Below are positions 25,978-33,328 of a stretch of 35,292 nucleotides of DNA, in pieces (position 1 is the stretch's first letter; every line of letters starts with the position of its first letter). Source of the stretch: Candidatus Poribacteria bacterium (GTDB lineage Bacteria; Poribacteria; WGA-4E; WGA-3G); the NCBI GenBank assembly GCA_007571305.1, contig RKRR01000122.1:1-35292 (forward strand), in the 5' to 3' direction. The translations under genes were made by a program, and so were the position numbers. The notes beneath the pieces are model-generated. The model made no database searches and was not told the DNA's origin. It worked only from the letters and a program-made list of their open reading frames with translations.

Positions 25978-28536
25978 TCAAAGTCTCGGGTCAACTGCCT
26001 CACTTTCAAGTGCCAGAACTCCGAAAACGCATTCATGAACACGGGACAACGGTTCACGGTGAACGAACCGCTCAAGTGCCTCAACGCCCAACGCAAACTC
26101 TCGAAGGGCAAGAGTCCGTTTGTGAGAAAGTCCGCGAGAACGGAGACGCTCTAAGTTTTGAGGCAATGTATATTCAGGACCATAGATTATCCGTAAGTAT
26201 TCACGACTTCGGCACTTTATAGCGGGCTGGACCAACCCTCGCTTGCCTTGAACGACGAAATCCAGAGGTTTAATGACTGTTCCTTCACCGCCCCGCTCAG
26301 TGAGTTGCTCCCATTGACGGATTGCTTCAGTTTGGCTGGCGTTATCGGTCACATCAACTATCCCGTAGTGAGTTGCGAACAATAGGTTGTCCTTAGAACT
26401 TTGACAGAGTTTCGTAAGTATTTGCATGTGCCACAGATGGTCTCTGTCGAAATACACCGCCCCTTCCGTCGCAAGCAGATGGAACGGAGCCAGTTTCATA
26501 TCTGCAATAGATTGGACGGGCCAACAGTATTCCTGATATGCTTTAATATATGCAGTCACTGCTGATGCGCGTTGACGATAGTTATCCAATATACAATTCA
26601 CATCAATGCCTCGCTCGGATGCGGTTTTTAGGGAGGCGATCGTTTCTTCTAAAGCGACACGCGCCGATGCTCCCACGGGTGCATACTGTTGCTGTAACAA
26701 TTCCTGAGCCTTAACCGACCAAGGCATCACTTCGCAATCAAAACATATCCAATCTGTATTGAAAGTTTCCCAATAACCGACCTTGTCTATCGCTGATTTT
26801 ACCTGTCCCAACAGTTCAGCTTCAATTGCAGCATCGCTAAAGAAACGTCTACCGGTCCGTGTGTAACAGATACCGAGCGTGTCGTCCGAGACACCAAATC
26901 GTCTTTTTGTGGTTTCCGGATCTCGGCAAACGACAACGACAGCGCGGGATCCCATGTGTTTTTCTTCCCAGATGACCTTGGATACGCCCTGTTTTCGATA
27001 ATAAGTGAACCCTTCCGCAGGATGTTCAAGCAACCCCGGATTGCTTGTCGTTTCAGTCGGTGACATCGTGGGGGGAAGATAGATAAGCCATTTTGGGTTC
27101 ACAGCGAAACGACTCATCACCTCAAGCGCGGTTATCGTATTCTCCTCACGAATGGTTACGTTGTGGTGTAACCGGGTGCTGATAATACGTCTCCCAAGGA
27201 CATCATCAATGTTTAGGATATCATCGGACTGCTGCGTTCCAACAGACGAGGATTTGTCCACTTCATCAACAAGCGGCTTAATCGGTTCATAATACGTCCG
27301 GTGCGCTGGGATAGACACGAGTTCTTTTTCAGGATATCGCAATGCTGTCAGTTGACCGCCGAAAACACATCCAGTATCAATGTTGATCGTTCGGTTTATC
27401 CATTGTGGCTCGGCGACTGGCGTGTGTCCATAAACAACCATAGCGGATCCGCGATATTCGTCAGCCCAATTGAGTCGAATGGGTAAGCCGAATTCATCGG
27501 TTTCTCCGGTAGTTTCGCCATACAGTGCGAACTCTCGCACACGCCCTGATGCCCTGCCTTGTAATTCCTCCTTCATTCCTGCATGCGCGACGACCAACTT
27601 TCCGTTGTCAAGTACATAGTGGCTCACCAAACTATCTATAAATTCTACGATTTGTGTCTTAAATTCGGTTGATTCTTTCTCCAATTGAGAAAGCGATTCC
27701 GCCAATCCGTGTGTTAGATTCACATTCCTGCCGCGAAGTGCCTGAATCAGTTTTACGTCATGATTCCCCGGGATGCAGAGAGCCCTGTCACTCTTTTGCA
27801 TCTTCATGACCAAACGTAACACTTCGGTGACCTTTGGACCCCGATCAACAAAATCCCCGACGAAAACCGCTTTTCTGCCTTGTGGCGGCTCAACAATCGT
27901 GTCGCCATCTGGGTATGTTGAGATATTGTAACCGAGTTCTTTGAGCAACTCAACAAGTTCATCAAAGCAGCCGTGAATATCACCAATAATATCAAATGGG
28001 CCCTGCTCGCTTGTGCGATTCACCCACAATGGCTGCCTTTCCACACAGATGGCTTCAACCGTTTCAGGTGTGGGCATCACATAGACGAAGTGCCGAAAAC
28101 CTTCGCGTTTGAGATTTCGCAGCGAACGGCGGAGTTGTCGACTCTGTTGGAGGACGACGTGAGGTTTTAAATTTCGGTCGGGACGTGCTTCGTTTCTTTC
28201 TTGACAAAGTTTTATGGGCATGTCAAACACAACGGCAACGGTTAAGTAGTGATATTCGCGCGCCAGTGCCAACAAAGGTTTTCGAGCTTCAACCTGAACA
28301 TTTGTGGCATCAATCACTGTTAATTTCCCGGCGGCGAGTCGTTTGGCTGCGATGAAGCGCAACACTTCAAAGGCATCGCCCGTTGCCGTCTGATCGGTTT
28401 CATCGTCTGAAACAAGTCCTCGGCAGAAATCCGACGAAAGAATCTCGGTCGGCTTAAAATGCTTACGTGCAAAGGTGGATTTACCTGAGCCCGAAGCTCC
28501 AATGAGAAGTACAAGTGAAGGTTCAGGAATTTTCAT
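25978..28536 (-). CDS. pnkp: Bacterial polynucleotide kinase-phosphatase-ligase, RNA repair
   Basis: Three enzymes in one chain of about 852 residues. First is a kinase with Walker A LIGASGSGKST (11-21). Next is a calcineurin-like 2',3'-phosphatase with GDIHG (185-189), GDFVDRG (227-233), GNHD (257-260) and YGHTP (369-373). Last is an adenylyltransferase/ligase with EEKHMGSRA (motif I, adenylated Lys 526) and FDCEVMPW. This order and length are those of bacterial Pnkp, which heals cut RNA ends, forms the AMP-RNA intermediate and seals with help from Hen1. The hen1 gene is directly upstream. The start at 28536 follows 'ataattaaaaaa'. An in-frame ATG at 28638, 12 bases after the hen1 stop, would add 34 basic residues and cannot be excluded. 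Confidence 0.93.
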   Translation of the reverse strand: MKIPEPSLVLLIGASGSGKSTFARKHFKPTEILSSDFCRGLVSDDETDQTATGDAFEVLRFIAAKRLAAGKLTVIDATNVQVEARKPLLALAREYHYLTVAVVFDMPIKLCQERNEARPDRNLKPHVVLQQSRQLRRSLRNLKREGFRHFVYVMPTPETVEAICVERQPLWVNRTSEQGPFDIIGDIHGCFDELVELLKELGYNISTYPDGDTIVEPPQGRKAVFVGDFVDRGPKVTEVLRLVMKMQKSDRALCIPGNHDVKLIQALRGRNVNLTHGLAESLSQLEKESTEFKTQIVEFIDSLVSHYVLDNGKLVVAHAGMKEELQGRASGRVREFALYGETTGETDEFGLPIRLNWADEYRGSAMVVYGHTPVAEPQWINRTINIDTGCVFGGQLTALRYPEKELVSIPAHRTYYEPIKPLVDEVDKSSSVGTQQSDDILNIDDVLGRRIISTRLHHNVTIREENTITALEVMSRFAVNPKWLIYLPPTMSPTETTSNPGLLEHPAEGFTYYRKQGVSKVIWEEKHMGSRAVVVVCRDPETTKRRFGVSDDTLGICYTRTGRRFFSDAAIEAELLGQVKSAIDKVGYWETFNTDWICFDCEVMPWSVKAQELLQQQYAPVGASARVALEETIASLKTASERGIDVNCILDNYRQRASAVTAYIKAYQEYCWPVQSIADMKLAPFHLLATEGAVYFDRDHLWHMQILTKLCQSSKDNLLFATHYGIVDVTDNASQTEAIRQWEQLTERGGEGTVIKPLDFVVQGKRGLVQPAIKCRSREYLRIIYGPEYTLPQNLERLRSRGLSHKRTLALREFALGVEALERFVHREPLSRVHECVFGVLALESEAVDPRL

Positions 28537-28650
28537 TTTTTTAATTATGGGATTTGCTCTGCTCTCCACTCGGTTACGGGCAGGTTTTTGATTAAGTCGC
28601 GACTGGTTTTGGGAATTTGATCGGTTTCCTTTACTCATCTTTGCACGCTT

Positions 28651-30069
28651 TCATATCGTTCCTTCTCCACCATCTTCTCGGGTAAAGACCGCCATCTGCG
28701 TTGGTGGTCCAATATCTTCAACTGCCGGTCCGATCGGATGAAATACAACGGTATAACCGAAACGTTTAGAAATACCCACTGCCCAAGACTGAAATTCGTC
28801 GCGTGTCCATTCAAAACGGTGGTCCTTATGCCGAAAGTATCCAGCCTGTAGGTTCTCAAACTTCACATTGTATTCTATGTTCGGTGTCGTCAACACAACC
28901 TTTCGAGGACAAGCAAACTCGAAAAGCACCCGCTCAAAAACTGCCAGTTGTGGCAAATCTAAGTGTTCAATTACCTCTACAACAGCCGCCGCATCGTATC
29001 CACTCAAGCGTTTATCTCGGTACCCGAGCGATCCTTGGAACAGGCGAATCCGTTCTTTCTGCTTTTCCGGCAACCGATCGTGGTGGAGTCGTTTTTGCGC
29101 AATTTTCAGTGCCCGATGCGAAACATCCATGCCGACGATCTCCTCAAACTGCCTTTCAGCCAACAACTTAGGAAGAAGTTTCCCTTCACCACACCCCAAA
29201 TCAAGAACGCGTTTCGCGCCACATTGTTTAAGAATCTCGGTGACTGCAACCAACCGGATTTCGTTCAGACCGATTCGTTCCTCAATCTGTGCTTCTGCTT
29301 GTGCTTGAGTTGTCTTGTGAGTCTCTTGACCATCTTTTTCGCGCAGTTGCGTAAGTGCTTGAGAGGTAAGCCGATGCTGATGTTTCAGATAGCGACGAAC
29401 AATAGATTCCTGTTCTGGGTGTGCAGCGAGCCAATCGTTCCCATGTTTCGCCAGTTTTTCGATCTCTGCATCGCCAACCCAGTAGTGCTTCTCATCGTCA
29501 AGGACAGGGATCAAAACGTAAAGGTGCGTGAGGAGTTCACTCAAGGAACAGGTGTTTTGGAGTGTTACTGTAAAATAACGACTTTCGCCCCAATCTGGGA
29601 AATGTGTATTTAGCGCGTGCTGTTCTGCCTCAATTGTATAGCCGAGCGGTTCGAAGAGTCGTCGCAACAACTTATCTCCGCCGCGACACGGCAGAATGGA
29701 TAACCTCGCACTTAGCGGAATCTCGGTCTTCACGAGTTCTGGACGTTCTTTGCATTTACCGGACAACGCACTACCAAACACCCGCGCGACTGCGACACTC
29801 AGAAATGACGAGGCAACGTAAGGACGATCGCTGACGTACTGGGCTAATGCGAAATTTTCCGTAAATTGCCCGCGAGGGCGGCGGATAAGTCCAACCGAAT
29901 CAACATCAAGAAGCAGCGCTGCTGTGCATTTTTCGGTACTCGCCTCTGGATAAAAGACATGTGCTTGCCCAAAGGAGAGATCAAAGGATTGAATTCGAGA
30001 TGGGTGTTTATGCAACAAATAACCGAGATCCGTTGCGGGAGAATACATGGTCGATATTGTTAACAGCAT
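28651..30069 (-). CDS. hen1: Hen1, RNA 3'-terminal 2'-O-methyltransferase and Pnkp partner
   Basis: 472 residues. The N-terminal half (1-240) starts MLLTIS..PATDLGYLLHKH, the conserved opening of bacterial Hen1, a domain known to bind Pnkp and enable its ligase. The C-terminal half is a methyltransferase with SAM motif LDLGCGEG (289-296) and metal ligands of the Hen1 type, EVIEH (Glu 365, Glu 368, His 369) and RHKDHRF (His 417). Bacterial Hen1 methylates the 2'-OH at the cleavage site during repair, making the joint resistant to renewed cutting, for example by ribotoxins. The start at 30069 is chosen on family conservation; an ATG at 30048 is also possible. It is transcribed with pnkp and is divergent from the TrpD2-like gene. 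Confidence 0.93.
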   Translation of the reverse strand: MLLTISTMYSPATDLGYLLHKHPSRIQSFDLSFGQAHVFYPEASTEKCTAALLLDVDSVGLIRRPRGQFTENFALAQYVSDRPYVASSFLSVAVARVFGSALSGKCKERPELVKTEIPLSARLSILPCRGGDKLLRRLFEPLGYTIEAEQHALNTHFPDWGESRYFTVTLQNTCSLSELLTHLYVLIPVLDDEKHYWVGDAEIEKLAKHGNDWLAAHPEQESIVRRYLKHQHRLTSQALTQLREKDGQETHKTTQAQAEAQIEERIGLNEIRLVAVTEILKQCGAKRVLDLGCGEGKLLPKLLAERQFEEIVGMDVSHRALKIAQKRLHHDRLPEKQKERIRLFQGSLGYRDKRLSGYDAAAVVEVIEHLDLPQLAVFERVLFEFACPRKVVLTTPNIEYNVKFENLQAGYFRHKDHRFEWTRDEFQSWAVGISKRFGYTVVFHPIGPAVEDIGPPTQMAVFTREDGGEGTI

Positions 30070-30283
30070 AGCAATGTGTCAAGAAATGCGGATGGTAAAA
30101 GAAAACATGAGTGTCGAGTTGGATTCCACTTTCTACTCAATCGCAACTACGTTTCATTGCGTCAGTACGGATTATTATATCTTCTTTTTCCCACCTTGTC
30201 AAGATTCTTGTAGAGGCGTTAGGGTTCATTCAGTTTTAGGATTTACCATAAATAACTCTCAGAAGGATGGAAATGTGTGTAAT

Positions 30284-30312
30284 TTGTTTTAAACCTCAAA
30301 AAGCAGTATAAT
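30284..30312 (+). promoter_or_regulatory. Sigma70-type promoter for the TrpD2-like gene
   Basis: TTGTTT (30284-30289), 17-base spacer, perfect TATAAT (30307-30312). Expected start of transcription near 30319, giving a leader of about 67 bases. This is the best promoter match I found in the window. Confidence 0.65.
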
Positions 30313-30370
30313 AGAGTCAATCCCTTTTAACTCACATTTTGCACCACCAAATATGATGGAAGCCATGCTC

Positions 30371-30376
30371 GGAGGA
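30371..30376 (+). promoter_or_regulatory. Ribosome binding site fixing the start at 30386
   Basis: GGAGGA lies nine bases before ATG 30386. Earlier in-frame ATGs at 30353, 30356 and 30365 have no such site. Confidence 0.7.
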
Positions 30377-30385
30377 TATTGTAAT

Positions 30386-31858
30386 ATGGCGGATTTTGAT
30401 TCTCATGCATATATACCTGTATACCCGGGCCCGAACGACGATCTGCTTGAGGCGCAAGCGCGAGTTTGCACGGGACCCCATCAGACGCGTCCGTTAGGTA
30501 TAAACCCCGCGGACTTTCCGCAACCGGAGCCACTCCTTGAAACGCTTCTGAAGTCCCTAAAGGGTGAACTTCCAAAATCAGCAGCAGCTTCAGCGGCACA
30601 GATGGGTGCGTTCTTTGCGGCGATGACACTTCGAGCCTATTTCCCGAAAGCGACACAATGGAGTCCTGCAGAGCAAGCGGCGTTTCGCAAATACAATTCA
30701 GCACTCACGGAGCAACTGCCCCCGGAAATCCGATATCTCATGAACCCTGAGCAGGGTTACACTCCAACGAATTCGACAGAGGCAATCGTCGTGAATGCGT
30801 TAGAAAAGATCCTACGGGCAAAACATTTAGGCTATGCCGAAACCCGTGAGATGTGTAAAGCCATCCTTAGCAATGACGTGAAACCTGCTTTTAAAGGTGC
30901 CGCGCTTATTGGACAGAGAATGAACCGAGAAACTTATCAGGAGGTGCGAGGTTACCTTGACGCGTTTTTCGAACCCGAAGCAGTCCAACCAATCAATGTT
31001 GCAACGTTAACACATTTTGGGCAACCCTATGACGGTGCAACACGTTACTTTCGTCCGACGCTGTTCGTCGCGGCGGTGCGTGCCGCACTTGACGAAGCAT
31101 CGCTCCTCCACAGTGTGGATGCAATGCCCCCAAAGAACGGTGTGACAGAGGAAGCCATCTTGATAGCACTGGGCGCAAACACACAACTGTCGCTTGCACA
31201 GACGGCTTCACTGATTACAGACGAATCGGTGGGTTTCGGATACATCAGTCAGCGCGAGTATTGCCCTGCCGCCTATAACTTGCGCGAGCTGCGTGTGCAC
31301 ATCAAGAAACGTCCGCCTTGGGCAGCGACTGAGAAGGCGCAACAGTTCTTCTCGGCACGAGAGGCAAATTACATGGTGCTTGGCTACTATCACATCGGTT
31401 ACGAGAAACCTCTTCTCCAACTGGCATGGGAACGTGGGGTTGATGCCGCGGTTGCTGTGAAAGGGGAGGAAGGCACAAGCCATTATGCACTCCGACTTGG
31501 TAAGCCTTCTACGAGCGATAGGATGGCAATCAACTACTCTCAAGGCTTCCGTCGTGTGAACGGTGTCCGTGAAGATTTTGCGTTGGATATCGATCCAGAG
31601 ATTTATGGATTTGACTATATGAGAAGTCCACGTCCGGAAGTTGTCAGCGCGGAGGCATTTGCGGAGGCGGGTGTGGCAGCATTATCCGGTGAAAAAGGAC
31701 ATATCTACGACAGGATTCTCCTAAACGCAGCGATGGTAGATTACCTGTTAGGGATTTGCCCAGAACCTGAGGATGCAATTGCCCGCACGCAGTCAGTGAT
31801 GGACGATGGACACGCGTTGAAGCATCTACAGGCGTATATAGCCGCCAGCAATCAGTAG
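30386..31858 (+). CDS. TrpD2-like (anthranilate phosphoribosyltransferase-fold) protein with duplicated helical domain
   Basis: 490 residues. The C-terminal half follows the nucleoside phosphorylase/TrpD fold: KNGVTEEAILIALGA, a KGEEGTSHYALRLGKP segment (359-374) and the end NAAMVDYLLG..AIARTQSVMDDGHALKHLQAYI, which matches the TrpD C-terminus closely. The PRPP loop GTGGDG of true TrpD is absent; in its place is THFGQPYDGATRYFRPT (209-225), like the altered loop of TrpD2/YbiB proteins, some of which bind nucleic acid. Two stretches (about 45-100 and 137-195) both resemble the TrpD helical N-domain. It is probably not the tryptophan enzyme. Divergent position next to hen1-pnkp suggests, without proof, an RNA-related role. 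Own promoter and strong ribosome site. Confidence 0.75.
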   Translation: MADFDSHAYIPVYPGPNDDLLEAQARVCTGPHQTRPLGINPADFPQPEPLLETLLKSLKGELPKSAAASAAQMGAFFAAMTLRAYFPKATQWSPAEQAAFRKYNSALTEQLPPEIRYLMNPEQGYTPTNSTEAIVVNALEKILRAKHLGYAETREMCKAILSNDVKPAFKGAALIGQRMNRETYQEVRGYLDAFFEPEAVQPINVATLTHFGQPYDGATRYFRPTLFVAAVRAALDEASLLHSVDAMPPKNGVTEEAILIALGANTQLSLAQTASLITDESVGFGYISQREYCPAAYNLRELRVHIKKRPPWAATEKAQQFFSAREANYMVLGYYHIGYEKPLLQLAWERGVDAAVAVKGEEGTSHYALRLGKPSTSDRMAINYSQGFRRVNGVREDFALDIDPEIYGFDYMRSPRPEVVSAEAFAEAGVAALSGEKGHIYDRILLNAAMVDYLLGICPEPEDAIARTQSVMDDGHALKHLQAYIAASNQ

Positions 31859-31873
31859 CAGAGACTTTCTGCT
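31857..31873 (+). terminator. Weak hairpin at the end of the TrpD2-like gene
   Basis: AGCAGA (31857-31862) and TCTGCT (31868-31873) form a six-pair hairpin beginning in the stop codon, followed by a poor T-run. Element B3, just downstream between convergent genes, may be the more effective stop. Confidence 0.35.
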
Positions 31874-31926
31874 TATTCAAATCCCCTCCGACTGCTGAGC
31901 CCCGACTCTCGACAGCCCATTAAATA

Positions 31927-32046
31927 GGACTTACGCACGCCGCTCTTTTGTAGCATAACCTGTGAGGGTGTGCCACGAGAACATCTGTGTTTCTTAGGGT
32001 GCTTCCTCTCATAAAGCGTCTGATGGTCAAAGTGGCGTAAGTCCTG
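31927..32046 (+). mobile_element. Family B short inverted-repeat element, copy B3 (inverse orientation to B1/B2)
   Basis: Ends GGACTTACGC and GCGTAAGTCCTG. Target copies TTAAATA (31920-31926) and TTAAATG (32047-32053) agree at 6 of 7 bases. The second target copy contains the TAA stop codon of the minus-strand enolase-superfamily gene (32047-32049). It lies between convergent genes. Confidence 0.85.
31950..31973 (+). repeat. REP-like hairpin in copy B3
   Basis: GTAG head, arm GCATAACCT, loop GTG, arm AGGGTGTGC, with one mismatched pair. Confidence 0.7.
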
Positions 32047-33189
32047 TTAAATGTAACCTGTTGAACCATCGGGTCGGATGGGGCAGGTGCGCTGCCAATG
32101 GATGTATTCGTTGTCAGCGATTGCCGATTCATTTACTTCCACTCCCAAACCGGGACGGTCACGCAATTCCAAATAACCGTCTTTTGGCAGATAAGGTTCG
32201 TCCACCCAATCGTTCCACTCTGTCTCTGTCGGCAGGAGGTACTCAAGGATTTTGAAATTCGGTGTTGCGGCGGAGAAATGGACATTTACTGCGGTTGCGA
32301 GCGGTCCCATCGGGTTGTGCGGTGCAATACTGACGTAGTGTGCTTCGGCAATCGCCGCAATTTTTCGCATCTCCAATAATCCACCACAGACGCAAATGTC
32401 GGGTTGAATGATGTCAGCACCTTGCACCGAAATAACATCCAGAAACTCAAAGCGTGTATAGAGAGATTCGCCTGTCGCGAGCGGCACTTGCATCTGGGAA
32501 CGTAGCCGTGCCCATGCGGGCATGTGTTCAGGTCGAAGCGGCTCTTCATAGAAATACGGATCGTAGGGAGCGAGAGCATTTGCGAGTTGGAGTGCGCGAA
32601 TCGGCTCGAAGATTTTGGCGTGTGGATCGAAGGCGATCTCCCAATCCGCAGGTGTGTTATTCCGAATTTGCTCAAAATAGGTGGCGGCTGCATCGCAAAC
32701 GCGTCCCCAGCGATCTGCGTCGGGATCGCGTTGGTAAGGACTCGTCTTGAAAGCAGTAAATCCCCAATCTTCGTGGAGTTTGTGGGCTTGATCCGCAGCT
32801 TCGATGCCATCTCTGCCGCCGATACCACGATAGACGCGGATGCGGTCGCGAGCGTGTCCACCAAGGAGCATGTAGACCGGTAAGCCCGCAGCTTTTCCAC
32901 TGATATCCCAAAGGGCGTGATCGATAGCAGAAATAACAGCAAGTCCGGCACCGCCTGGTGGGAAACGGAACTGCTGATGCAATTTCATCATTATATACTC
33001 GATCCGCCTCGGATCGTCACCTTGAATCATCTCAAAGATGTAGTCAGCAATTGGTTCAACAGAGAGATCGGGACCTGTAGAGTAGGCTTCACCCCATCCG
33101 TAGAGACCTTCGTCTGTTTCGACTTTAATAAGACCGCGAGGTCGTTTGCCAAATCGCGCCATAAAGGTTTTGATCGCTGTGATTCTCAT
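32047..33189 (-). CDS. Enolase-superfamily dehydratase, D-galactonate dehydratase-like
   Basis: From ATG 33189 (after 'cgttaaaaga') the protein has 380 residues. Metal ligands are D188 (AFDPH), E215 (YEEP) and E241 (TGES). Histidines H190 (DPH) and H291 (APHNPMGPL) match the two catalytic histidines of the D-galactonate dehydratase/RspA branch of the mandelate racemase group. GLPVYMLLGG and YGWGEAYSTG are general family signatures. The expected reaction is dehydration of an aldonic acid to its 2-keto-3-deoxy form in the cytoplasm, though many members act on other acid sugars. It differs from the rhamnonate-type enzyme at 4080-5246, so the two likely use different acids. The sialate-O-acetylesterase-like gene is upstream on the same strand (140-base gap), consistent with use of host or environmental glycans. 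Confidence 0.87.
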   Translation of the reverse strand: MRITAIKTFMARFGKRPRGLIKVETDEGLYGWGEAYSTGPDLSVEPIADYIFEMIQGDDPRRIEYIMMKLHQQFRFPPGGAGLAVISAIDHALWDISGKAAGLPVYMLLGGHARDRIRVYRGIGGRDGIEAADQAHKLHEDWGFTAFKTSPYQRDPDADRWGRVCDAAATYFEQIRNNTPADWEIAFDPHAKIFEPIRALQLANALAPYDPYFYEEPLRPEHMPAWARLRSQMQVPLATGESLYTRFEFLDVISVQGADIIQPDICVCGGLLEMRKIAAIAEAHYVSIAPHNPMGPLATAVNVHFSAATPNFKILEYLLPTETEWNDWVDEPYLPKDGYLELRDRPGLGVEVNESAIADNEYIHWQRTCPIRPDGSTGYI

Positions 33190-33328
33190 TCTTTTAACGA
33201 TAGACCTCCGTTTGAAATAGCCATCAGCACGGATTTTTTCCAAAAAATCCTTTCAGCTATCAAGTATCAGTTAAAGAGGGATATTAGCGTTCTGATACCT
33301 CTTGTTCCTGATTGTCGATCGAGCCTCT

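Larger units (their letters stand above)
30070..30385. promoter_or_regulatory. Divergent control region between hen1 and the TrpD2-like gene
   Basis: 316 bases with no gene. The right side carries a good sigma70-type promoter (30284-30312). On the left, TTGACA lies just before the hen1 start (30077-30082, minus strand) but has no good -10 partner at a useful distance. Runs of C and T around 30185-30200 are the only other marked composition. Confidence 0.45.

Noticed and set aside
28963..29613. 216-codon + strand frame opposite hen1
   Set aside because: Shadow of the conserved Hen1 frame; cysteine- and phenylalanine-rich without motifs.
30048..30082. Leaderless promoter for hen1 using TTGACA at 30077-30082
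   Set aside because: The only -10 candidate at 17 bases (CAATAT) matches poorly, and family conservation favours the earlier start at 30069.
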